From DATFQI01 sp035264365 (GTDB lineage: Bacteria; Actinomycetota; Thermoleophilia; Solirubrobacterales; Solirubrobacteraceae), in contig DATFQI010000037.1 in assembly GCA_035264365.1 (NCBI GenBank), forward strand, positions 1 to 5,819: DNA of 5,819 nt, read 5' to 3'. Below, in pieces: positions 1 through 5,065 of the stretch; position 1 is the first letter of the stretch; the number at the start of each line of letters is the position of its first letter. A model generated the notes under the pieces. The model saw nothing but the letters and a program-made list of their open reading frames with translations, was not told where the DNA came from and did not search any database. The translations under genes were made by a program, and so were the position numbers.

Positions 1-1227
1 TTCGCCGGGCCGCAGCTGACCGAGGTCGTCAAGCGCGAGAAGCCGCGGGCGATCATCTACGACGCGGAGTTCGGCGAGCTGCTCTCGAAGGCGCTCGACC
101 GCCGCAAGGGCTTCGTCGCGTGGCGCGACGAGGACGAGGAGGTCGGCGACCCGACGCTCGAGGAGCTGATCGAGGCCGGCGACCGCTCCGCGCCCGTGGC
201 CCCGGAGCGCGAGGGCCGCCAGACGATCCTCACCTCGGGCACGACCGGCACGCCCAAGGGCGCCTCGCGCGGCTCGCCGGGGATCGGCGCCGCGGTCGCC
301 ATCCTCTCCGCGATCCCGCTGCGCGGGCGCGAGAAGGTGCTGATCGCGCCGCCGCTGTTCCACCAGTGGGGCTTCGCGCACTTCGGCCTGGCGATGCTGA
401 CCGCCTCCACGATGGTGCTCCGGCGCAAGTTCGACCCGGAGAACGTGCTCGAGACCGTCGAGCGCGAGCAGGTCCAGTCGCTGCCGATGGTCCCCGTGAT
501 GCTGCAGCGGATCCTCGACCTCGACGACGAGGCCCGCCGCGCGTACGACACGAGCTCGCTGCGGACCGTCTCCGTGTCCGGCTCCGCGCTGTCGGGCGAC
601 GTCGCCCAGCGCTTCATGGACGAGTTCGGCGACGTCGTCTACAACCTCTACGGCTCGACCGAGGTCGCCTGGGTCGCGATCGCGGGCCCTAAGGACCTGC
701 GCGACGCGCCCGGCACCGCCGGCCGCCCGCCGCGCAACACCGAGCTGGCGATCCTCGGCGACGACGACCGCCCCGTCCGCGAGGGCGAGACGGGCCGGAT
801 CTTCGTCAAGAACTCGATGCTCTTCGAGGGCTACACGGGCGGCGGCTCGAAGGACATGGTCGACGGGATGATGGCCACGGGCGACGTCGGCCGGCTCGAC
901 GACGAGGGCCGCCTGTTCGTCGAGGGCCGCGACGACGACATGATCGTCTCCGGCGGCGAGAACGTCTTCCCGCAGGAGGTCGAGGAGACCCTGCTCGCGC
1001 ACGCCAAGGTCTCCGACGCGGCCGTGATCGGCGTCGACGACGAGAAGTGGGGCCAAGCGCTGAAGGCCTACGTGGTCAAGAAGGGCTCGGTCAGCGAGAG
1101 CGCCTTGAAGAAGCACGTCAAGGAGCAGCTGGCCGGCTACAAGGTGCCGCAGCAGATCGAGTTCATCGACGAGCTGCCGCGCAACCCGGCCGGCAAGGTC
1201 CTCAAGCGCGAGCTCGAGGACGACTGA
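1..1227 (+). CDS. Acyl-CoA synthetase (AMP-forming, FadD-like), 5'-truncated by window edge
   Basis: This enzyme activates a carboxylic acid, probably a fatty acid, with ATP to an acyl-adenylate and transfers it to CoA in the cytoplasm. The frame is open from base 1, so the gene starts upstream; an internal GTG at 196 is not the start because family-like sequence (FAGPQLTEVVKREK) precedes it. In window numbering the ANL-superfamily motifs are the phosphate loop TSGTTGTPKG (78-87), the FHQWG segment (120-124), YNLYGSTE (214-221), TGD (293-295, ribose-binding Asp295), the hinge region GRDDDMIVSGGENV (309-322) and the C-terminal PAGK with catalytic Lys399. All key residues are present, so the visible part looks functional. 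Full-length relatives have about 520-550 residues, so roughly 110-140 are missing. The fatty-acid chain length cannot be read from this; the segment around the phosphate loop resembles mycobacterial FadD2/FadD12-type enzymes from memory. It converges on the collagen-like gene. Confidence 0.93.
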   Translation, partial: FAGPQLTEVVKREKPRAIIYDAEFGELLSKALDRRKGFVAWRDEDEEVGDPTLEELIEAGDRSAPVAPEREGRQTILTSGTTGTPKGASRGSPGIGAAVAILSAIPLRGREKVLIAPPLFHQWGFAHFGLAMLTASTMVLRRKFDPENVLETVEREQVQSLPMVPVMLQRILDLDDEARRAYDTSSLRTVSVSGSALSGDVAQRFMDEFGDVVYNLYGSTEVAWVAIAGPKDLRDAPGTAGRPPRNTELAILGDDDRPVREGETGRIFVKNSMLFEGYTGGGSKDMVDGMMATGDVGRLDDEGRLFVEGRDDDMIVSGGENVFPQEVEETLLAHAKVSDAAVIGVDDEKWGQALKAYVVKKGSVSESALKKHVKEQLAGYKVPQQIEFIDELPRNPAGKVLKRELEDD

Positions 1228-1234
1228 GACGGTG

Positions 1235-1273
1235 CCGCCGCGATCGCCGGGCATGGCCCGGCGGCCGCGGCGG
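1235..1273. terminator. GC-rich hairpin between convergent genes, probable bidirectional terminator
   Basis: Bases 1245-1252 pair perfectly with 1256-1263 around a three-base ATG loop. After a two-base interruption (one T-G wobble, one A-C mismatch), bases 1235-1242 pair perfectly with 1266-1273. The hairpin therefore has 16 Watson-Crick pairs in 39 bases. It starts 7 bases after the stop of the acyl-CoA synthetase and lies 11 bases beyond the stop of the collagen-like gene on the other strand. There is no T-tract on either side, which is usual for terminators in very G+C-rich actinobacteria. The terminator role is inferred from position and symmetry. Confidence 0.7.
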
Positions 1274-1284
1274 GCGGGGTCAGC

Positions 1285-1983
1285 TCAGGGCGCGGTGACC
1301 GCCCAGCTGCCGAAGCTGTTGGCCGCTCCGGCGTTCTTGGTGCCCATCGTGATGTCGAAGCCGTACTTCGCCTCGTCTGTGTTGACGTTGCTCGCGCGGA
1401 CGTAGTCCCGGTTGGGCGCGAAGTTCGGGCGCTCGTAGAGGCAGAGGTGCCCTGGCGCGGCCTTCGGCGCGGCGTAGCTGCCGGGGCACTCCGCCGGCGG
1501 CGATGTGCCGTCCATCACGCTGTGCGCCGTCGGCCGGGACGGGAGGGCCGCGGCGTACGAGACCGACTCGACGGCGAAGTCGCCTCCGAACGGCGAGTGG
1601 TACTTGATCCCGTAGACCCCGCGCAGCGTCTTGCCGCTCGGGAGGCCGGTGTCGAATCCGGGCCCGGCCGGGCCGCGGTCGCCCTTCGGGCCGGCAGGCC
1701 CCTGGTCGCCGGGCGCGCCCTGGTCGCCCTTCGCCCCCTGCGTCCCGGGGGCGCCCTGCGGACCCTGCCTCGCACCCAGCGCCTGGCGGGCCTTCGGGGT
1801 CAGTTCCTTGGTGCCGATCGAGCGGTTCCTGACGTCCCGGCCGGTGATCGTGCCGTCCTTGATCTGCGCTCCGGAGATCGTCGCGGCCGCGTAGGCGCTG
1901 CCGCCGAGGGCGGCGAACAGCGCCAGATACGCGACGGCGGTCGTGTGACTGCGGAACGTGCGCCTCAGCATGGAGCGCAGCAT
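1285..1983 (-). CDS. Secreted collagen-like (Gly-X-Y) protein
   Basis: This is a 232-residue exported protein. Residues 1-12 are basic, 13-33 form a hydrophobic signal segment (AVAYLALFAALGGSAYA) ending in a signal-peptidase-like AYA/A site at 30-33, 36-73 is a polar stretch, 74-109 holds twelve consecutive Gly-X-Y triplets (GPQ, GAP, GTQ, GAK, GDQ and so on), and 110-232 is a C-terminal domain ending in GSWAVTAP. That domain has two cysteines (166 and 181), which could form a disulfide outside the cell. The modular plan matches a secreted collagen-like family I recognise from Solirubrobacterales; its function is unknown, and adhesion or surface structure is a guess. The ATG at 1983 is chosen because it shares its A with the TGA of the upstream lipoprotein gene (TGATG), indicating translational coupling. 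A second in-frame ATG at 1971 would remove four residues. Neither has a strong Shine-Dalgarno sequence. A much longer upstream extension in this frame is not coding, because it runs antiphase through the lipoprotein gene. Confidence 0.88.
   Translation of the reverse strand: MLRSMLRRTFRSHTTAVAYLALFAALGGSAYAAATISGAQIKDGTITGRDVRNRSIGTKELTPKARQALGARQGPQGAPGTQGAKGDQGAPGDQGPAGPKGDRGPAGPGFDTGLPSGKTLRGVYGIKYHSPFGGDFAVESVSYAAALPSRPTAHSVMDGTSPPAECPGSYAAPKAAPGHLCLYERPNFAPNRDYVRASNVNTDEAKYGFDITMGTKNAGAANSFGSWAVTAP
1657..1764 (-). repeat. Collagen-like Gly-X-Y repeat tract
   Basis: Twelve uninterrupted Gly-X-Y triplets (residues 74-109 of the collagen-like protein) are encoded here. Pro is frequent at X or Y and charged Lys/Asp/Arg pairs occur (GAK-GDQ, GPK-GDR), as in bacterial collagens that form triple helices without hydroxyproline. 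At 36 residues the tract is short, so a triple helix would probably depend on flanking domains for trimerisation. Such tracts can vary in length between strains. Confidence 0.85.
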
Positions 1984-2390
1984 CAGAGCGCTTCGACGGC
2001 CCGCTCGACGGCGGCGGCGCGGTCGGTGCCGGCGGCCGCGTACACGACCAGGACCCTGTCGTGGGCGATCAACCGCGCCGACTTCGGCGCGGACTCGCGG
2101 ACGCGGTCGGAGACTTCGGACGCGACGCCGGCGTCCTTCATGACGAAGACCGCGACGGCCTGCCGGTCCTCGACGGCGGTGGCGGTGTTGCTGAAGGAGG
2201 CGGTCATGCCCTCCTCGCGAGCGTCGGCGGGCACCGGCTCGGAGGCGAGCTCGACGTGAGCGGCGCGCTCGACACCGGCCTTGGCGGCCGCGGGCGTGAC
2301 GCTCGACGTCGCGCTCTCCTCGGCGGAGCCGCACGCGCCGAGGGCGACGGCGGCGAGTACGGCGGGGACCACGGCGATGGAACGGAGCAT
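1983..2390 (-). CDS. Small predicted lipoprotein of unknown function
   Basis: This is a 135-residue protein with a typical lipoprotein signal: a basic start (MLRS), a hydrophobic core of Ala/Val/Leu (5-18), and a lipobox LGAC with the lipidated Cys at residue 20, followed by a Gly-Ser-Ala-Glu-rich linker to about residue 50. The mature part is a small domain with predicted strands (QAVAVFVMKD; RLIAHDRVLVVYAA) and an intervening Ser/Arg/Glu-rich helix, and it ends in an amphipathic helix (DRAAAVERAVEAL). I do not recognise the domain. The ATG at 2390 is preferred over starts further upstream because it begins the signal peptide and has an AAGGA Shine-Dalgarno sequence eight bases before it. 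Its TGA overlaps the ATG of the collagen-like gene by one base, so the two are made together and both are exported; a joint envelope role is inferred. Confidence 0.82.
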   Translation of the reverse strand: MLRSIAVVPAVLAAVALGACGSAEESATSSVTPAAAKAGVERAAHVELASEPVPADAREEGMTASFSNTATAVEDRQAVAVFVMKDAGVASEVSDRVRESAPKSARLIAHDRVLVVYAAAGTDRAAAVERAVEAL

Positions 2391-2398
2391 GTGGGGAG

Positions 2399-2403
2399 TC
2401 CTT
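2399..2403 (-). promoter_or_regulatory. Shine-Dalgarno sequence of the lipoprotein gene
   Basis: On the minus strand AAGGA lies eight bases before the ATG at 2390. It decides the lipoprotein start and contrasts with three other genes in the window that have no Shine-Dalgarno sequence and seem to be leaderless. Confidence 0.7.
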
Positions 2404-2449
2404 GCTGGGAGCGGGTAGGGGGTGCTCGCAGTGTCCGCGCCGCGCGCTG

Positions 2450-2471
2450 CGAGAACCCTGCAAAAACCCTG
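2450..2471 (-). promoter_or_regulatory. Two 11-bp direct repeats upstream of the lipoprotein operon, possible response-regulator site
   Basis: Read on the minus strand, CAGGGTTTTTG (2471-2461) is directly followed by CAGGGTTCTCG (2460-2450); nine of eleven bases match, and a third CAG follows in phase. The repeats lie 60-81 bases before the lipoprotein ATG. A CAGGGTT half-site repeated once per helical turn (11 bp) is the spacing used by OmpR/PhoB-type winged-helix response regulators, which bind head-to-tail. The repeat is directly visible; the identity of any binding protein is unknown. Confidence 0.45.
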
Positions 2472-2708
2472 TGGGCACACGCCGTCGCCGACGCCTGGCT
2501 CGGTGACCGCGACGAGCCGGGCTCATGGGAGGCCTCCTACGCGCCGGCCCTGATCACCGGCGATCACGTGATCGCCAAGGGCGAGACGCGCTACACCAAC
2601 GGCAACGTCTTCTCGAACTTGTTCGAGCTCTAGTTCGACGCCGACGGACGTTGCACGAGCTTCGTGGAGTGGTACCTCCGCCACCCGAACGGCAACGGCG
2701 CTGGGTAG
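2469..2708 (+). pseudogene. SnoaL/NTF2-like protein remnant, 5'-truncated with in-frame TAG
   Basis: One frame reads LWAHAVADAWLGDRDEPG, then SWEASYAPALITGDHVIAKG, then ETRYTNGNVFSNLFEL, hits a TAG at 2631-2633, and continues in the same frame as FDADGRCTSFVEWYLRHP to a second TAG at 2706-2708. From memory of the family, this is the C-terminal half of a SnoaL-like (NTF2 fold) domain: a GD-h-h-A strand, then G-x-T-x-Y, then an N-L-F strand followed by FD-x-DGRC-x-x-F-x-EW. The conserved strand pair spans the TAG, so the stop interrupts a formerly continuous gene; one change from CAG would create it, though other ancestors are possible. Only about 79 residues remain against a usual 110-150. No start codon with homologous sequence lies upstream, where the divergent operon's control region begins. 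The left boundary is approximate. It lies on the same strand as acVLRF1, 53 bases before it. Confidence 0.72.
2559..2576. repeat. 18-bp perfect palindrome
   Basis: GGCGATCACGTGATCGCC equals its own reverse complement over all 18 bases. It lies inside the SnoaL-like remnant, where it encodes the Gly-Asp-His-Val-Ile-Ala strand, so it may be accidental coding sequence. It could also serve as a dimeric repressor site about 185 bases before acVLRF1. The symmetry is certain; a function is not. Confidence 0.4.
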
Positions 2709-2748
2709 GAGGGTGGGAATTCGGGTCCGCGGTCGATGTAGGGCGCGC

Positions 2749-2754
2749 TAGCGT
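2749..2754 (+). promoter_or_regulatory. Putative -10 element for leaderless transcription of acVLRF1
   Basis: TAGCGT matches the actinobacterial TAnnnT -10 pattern and is followed by seven bases and then the GTG start at 2762, so transcription would begin at or next to the start codon. No Shine-Dalgarno sequence is present in the preceding 20 bases. The -35 region (about 2725-2731) shows no clear TTGAC-like match. Confidence 0.55.
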
Positions 2755-2761
2755 CGCGGCC

Positions 2762-3379
2762 GTGCCAGAGCAGTACGACATCCCGCCGGAGCGCCTGGAG
2801 CGGTGGCTCGGCCGCTGGACCGACCTCCACGGCGAGGTCGCGGGCGAGCGCAACTCGCCGGAGCGGCTGACGCTGACGGCGGCCGACGGCGCGGTGCTCG
2901 AGCTCGATCCGCCGTTCCCGCCGCTGCTGCGGCCGGGCGTCGGCGGGCTGCTGGAGCACGTGCGCCGCGACCGGGTCGTCGGCGTGCTGCTGGTCCGGCT
3001 CGGCGGGCATGCGGCCGGGGTGTTCAGTGGGCGGCGGCTGGTGGACTCGAAGGTCGACAGCCGGTTCGTGAAGGGCCGCCACAAGAAGGGCGGGTCGAGC
3101 CAGCGGCGCTTCGAGCGGCGGCGCGGCGAGCAGGCCCGGATGGCGCTCGAGCAGGCGGCGGACACCGCGGCGCGGGTGATCGTGCCGCACCGGCGCGACC
3201 TCGAGGCGGTCGTGCTCGGCGGAGATCGCGCCGCGCTGCGCGAGGTGATGGAGGACCCGCGCCTGCGGCCGCTGCGGGGGCTGATCGCCGAGCCGGTGCT
3301 CGAGGTCCCGGAGCCGCGGCTGAAGGTGCTCGAGGCGACCCCGGAGCAGTTCCTGGCGACGCGCCTGACCGTCAGGTGA
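2762..3379 (+). CDS. acVLRF1-family peptidyl-tRNA hydrolase
   Basis: This 205-residue protein belongs to the actinobacterial relatives of eukaryotic Vms1/ANKZF1, release-factor-like enzymes thought to free nascent peptides from tRNA on stalled ribosomes. The key signature is at residues 86-121: GVFSGRRLVDSKVDSRFVKG followed by a basic KKGGSSQRRFERRR segment, with Gln114 in the place of the catalytic glutamine of the family (inferred by motif, not by alignment). The N-terminal part (QYDIPPERLERWLGRW, 4-19) and the core strand VVGVLLVRLGG (72-82) also fit, and the C-terminal part is an eRF1-like alpha/beta region ending in ATRLTVR. The length is normal for the family. The GTG at 2762 is chosen because it precedes the family-like N-terminus and sits seven bases after TAGCGT; no other plausible in-frame start lies near. 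The gene ends in an 8-bp convergent overlap with the TauE gene. Confidence 0.85.
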   Translation: MPEQYDIPPERLERWLGRWTDLHGEVAGERNSPERLTLTAADGAVLELDPPFPPLLRPGVGGLLEHVRRDRVVGVLLVRLGGHAAGVFSGRRLVDSKVDSRFVKGRHKKGGSSQRRFERRRGEQARMALEQAADTAARVIVPHRRDLEAVVLGGDRAALREVMEDPRLRPLRGLIAEPVLEVPEPRLKVLEATPEQFLATRLTVR

Positions 3380-4124
3380 CGAGGAGCCGCACGGCCGCCG
3401 TCGTGCCGACCACGACGATGATCCCGCGCAGCACGCTCGGCGGCAGCCGCCGGCCGTACATGCCGCCGAGCTGGCCGCCGATCGTCGAGCCGATCGCGAT
3501 CACGGCCACCGCCTCCCAGGCGACCTCGGTGGAGAAGACGAACACGACGGCGGCGACGAGGTTCACCAGCCCCGCGAGGACGTTCTTGACGGCGTTGAGC
3601 CGCTGCATCCCCTCGTCGAGCAGGATCCCGAGGAACGCCATCAGCAGGATCCCCTGGGCCGCGCCGAAGTAGCCGCCGTAGATCCCGCAGAAGAACACGG
3701 CCGCGAGCACCGCGAGCCCGCCGTGCGGCGGCGCGGCCTCGCGCTTGGCGACGAGCCGGTTCAGCCGCGGACCGACGATCACGAGCACCACGGCGAGCAG
3801 GATCAGCACCGGCACGATCGCGTCGAAGGCCGACTCGGGCAGGACCAGCAGCAGGATCGCGCCGATCACGCCGCCCACCAGCGAGCAGCCCGCCAGCCGC
3901 AGAACGCGCGAGCGCTGCCCGGCCAGCTCGCGCCGGTAGGCCCACGCGCCCGAGGCCGAGCCGGGGACGAGCCCGATGTTGTTGGAGACGTTCGCCAGCA
4001 CCGGCGGGTAGCCGAGGGCCAGCAGCGTCGGGAAGGTGATCAGGGTGCCGGAGCCGACCACCGCGTTGATGGCCCCGGCGGCGATCCCGGCCGCGAGCAG
4101 CGCGGCCACCTCCCAGAGCTCCAT
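3372..4124 (-). CDS. TauE/SafE (TSUP) family membrane transporter
   Basis: This is a 250-residue integral membrane protein with about eight hydrophobic segments, the usual size for the TSUP family, whose members move sulfite, sulfonates, sulfoacetate or other organic anions. The internal two-fold repeat is visible: the N-terminal half has GAINAVVGSGTLITFPTLL (17-35) followed by ANVSNNIGLVPGSASGAWAY (44-63), and the C-terminal half has GIYGGYFGAAQGILLMAFLG followed by NAVKNVLAGLVNLVAAVVF. A charged loop (GPRLNRLVAKREAAPPHGG) separates the halves. The substrate cannot be told from sequence, and no sulfur genes adjoin it. The ATG at 4124 begins the first membrane segment and has no Shine-Dalgarno sequence, but TAGCAT sits seven bases before it. 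It lies 25 bases after the hydrolase stop on the same strand. Confidence 0.9.
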   Translation of the reverse strand: MELWEVAALLAAGIAAGAINAVVGSGTLITFPTLLALGYPPVLANVSNNIGLVPGSASGAWAYRRELAGQRSRVLRLAGCSLVGGVIGAILLLVLPESAFDAIVPVLILLAVVLVIVGPRLNRLVAKREAAPPHGGLAVLAAVFFCGIYGGYFGAAQGILLMAFLGILLDEGMQRLNAVKNVLAGLVNLVAAVVFVFSTEVAWEAVAVIAIGSTIGGQLGGMYGRRLPPSVLRGIIVVVGTTAAVRLLVT

Positions 4125-4131
4125 CGCGGGG

Positions 4132-4137
4132 ATGCTA
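4132..4137 (-). promoter_or_regulatory. Putative -10 element for leaderless transcription of the TSUP gene
   Basis: On the minus strand TAGCAT is followed by seven bases and then the ATG at 4124. This repeats the arrangement seen at acVLRF1 (TAGCGT, seven bases, GTG). The element lies in the 25-base gap after the hydrolase stop, so the transporter may be transcribed on its own as well as by read-through. No clear -35 is seen. Confidence 0.5.
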
Positions 4138-4149
4138 GGCGGGCAGGGC

Positions 4150-5052
4150 CTAGGCGACGCGGGCCAGCATCAGCTCGCGCGCCTGCTCGGGCTGCACGTG
4201 CGCCGCCTCGGTCTCCGCGACGAACGTGCGCAGCAGGCGCGTGAAGCGGAGCGGGTCGTCGAGGTGCGGGAAGTGGCCCGCGTGCTCGAAGAGCTCCAGC
4301 CGGCTGCCGGGCATCAGCTCGTGAGCGCGCCGGCCGTGGCGCGCGGGGATGATCGGGTCGATCCCGCCCCAGACCAGCAGCGAGGGCACGGCTTCGGCGA
4401 GGTAGAGCCGGTCGCGCGCGTCGACGCGCTGGCCGCCGGCGTCGATCACCGAGCGCGCGGTGTGCACGAACGCGCGGCGGGCGCCGAGCTCGTTCAGCGA
4501 GGCGATTCCGCGGGCGATCTCCGCGAGGTCCGAGCCGGCCTGCAGGCCGATCCGGCCGAGCGCGCGCGAGACCGACGCGCCGGCGCCGAGCATCGGGCGC
4601 GACGCGATCAGCGGCAGCACCAGCTCCGAGCCCGGCAGCGTGACGGCCCGCAGGAACGGGCTGACCTCGCGCCCGAGGCCGCCGCTGGCGACCAGCACCA
4701 GCCGGCCCACGAGCTCCGGGAACTGGTAGGCGACCTGCATCGCGACGCCGCCGCCGAGCGAGTGCCCGACGACCGTGGCGCGCTCGTGGCCCAGCGTGAG
4801 CATCAGGTCGCGGACGAGGCAGGCGTGGGAGCCGAGCGAGTAGTCGCCGGCCGGCTTGTCGGACTGCCCATGGCCGAGCAGGTCCGGGGCCAGGATCGTG
4901 AAGTGCTCCGCCAGCTCGGGCAGCACCGCCTCCCAGCTCGCCGAGGAGCTGGTGATCCCGTGGATCAGGACGAGCAGCGGCCCCTCGCCGCCGCAGCGGT
5001 AGGAGACGCGGTTGCCGTGCAGCGAGATCGAGCAGGTGCTCATGTGCGCCAT
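4150..5052 (-). CDS. Alpha/beta-fold hydrolase
   Basis: This 300-residue enzyme has the full alpha/beta-hydrolase machinery: the oxyanion-hole HG at 31-32 (VLIHGITSSSASW), the PDLLGHGQSD strand-turn at 56-65, the nucleophile elbow GHSLGGG with Ser98, the acid Asp232 in WGGIDPIIP, and His260 in HAGHFPHLDDP. Residues 126-215 form a helical cap, which sets substrate choice. No signal peptide is present, so it is cytoplasmic. The substrate is unknown; esterase, epoxide hydrolase, haloalkane dehalogenase and C-C hydrolase activities share this scaffold, and the residue after the nucleophile (Leu) does not support a dehalogenase. The ATG at 5052 is chosen over GTG 5067 because the -10-like TACCTT lies between them, six bases before 5052; ATG 5043 is a further alternative. 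The upstream MerR gene ends 30 bases away, suggesting co-transcription or regulation by it. Confidence 0.92.
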   Translation of the reverse strand: MAHMSTCSISLHGNRVSYRCGGEGPLLVLIHGITSSSASWEAVLPELAEHFTILAPDLLGHGQSDKPAGDYSLGSHACLVRDLMLTLGHERATVVGHSLGGGVAMQVAYQFPELVGRLVLVASGGLGREVSPFLRAVTLPGSELVLPLIASRPMLGAGASVSRALGRIGLQAGSDLAEIARGIASLNELGARRAFVHTARSVIDAGGQRVDARDRLYLAEAVPSLLVWGGIDPIIPARHGRRAHELMPGSRLELFEHAGHFPHLDDPLRFTRLLRTFVAETEAAHVQPEQARELMLARVA

Positions 5053-5058
5053 TGGACG

Positions 5059-5064
5059 AAGGTA
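5059..5064 (-). promoter_or_regulatory. Putative -10 element for leaderless transcription of the hydrolase gene
   Basis: TACCTT on the minus strand is followed by six bases and then the ATG at 5052, and there is no Shine-Dalgarno sequence. It is the third start in the window with a TAnnnT element six to seven bases before the start codon. The -35 position falls at the end of the merR gene and shows no strong match. Confidence 0.45.
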
Positions 5065-5065
5065 C

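Larger units (their letters stand above)
2391..2761. other. Gene-free interval between divergent genes
   Basis: No intact gene was found in these 371 bases. In order along the window the interval holds the leader of the lipoprotein operon, two 11-bp direct repeats (2450-2471), a broken SnoaL-like remnant on the + strand (about 2469-2708) containing an 18-bp palindrome (2559-2576), and a putative leaderless promoter of acVLRF1 ending at 2761. I could not find a convincing -10/-35 pair for the lipoprotein operon; TACCCG at 2412-2417 on the minus strand is the nearest candidate for -10 and is weak. Confidence 0.6.

Noticed and set aside
196..1227. GTG at 196 as the start of the acyl-CoA synthetase.
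   Set aside because: The frame stays open to base 1 and encodes family-like sequence before it, and starting there would leave only 12 residues before the phosphate loop.
1657..1764. The Gly-X-Y tract as a DNA tandem repeat, CRISPR-like array or assembly artefact.
   Set aside because: The repetition is at the codon level (Gly every third residue) with varied X and Y codons; there are no identical repeat-spacer units.
1285..2526. A 413-residue minus-strand reading through both the collagen-like gene and the region upstream.
   Set aside because: Its first 180 residues are Arg-rich out-of-frame translation of the lipoprotein gene; the lipoprotein has a signal peptide, Shine-Dalgarno sequence and TGATG junction that explain the region better.
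2061..2633. A single + strand gene of about 190 residues running into the SnoaL-like segment.
   Set aside because: The part before about 2469 is antisense to the lipoprotein gene and has Gly/Arg-rich shadow composition; only the last third resembles a protein family.
2554..3945. A 463-residue minus-strand open frame covering acVLRF1 and part of the TSUP gene.
   Set aside because: The product is an Arg/Ser/Pro-rich shadow with no family signature, antisense to a recognisable acVLRF1 gene and out of frame with the transporter; long spurious frames are expected at this G+C content.
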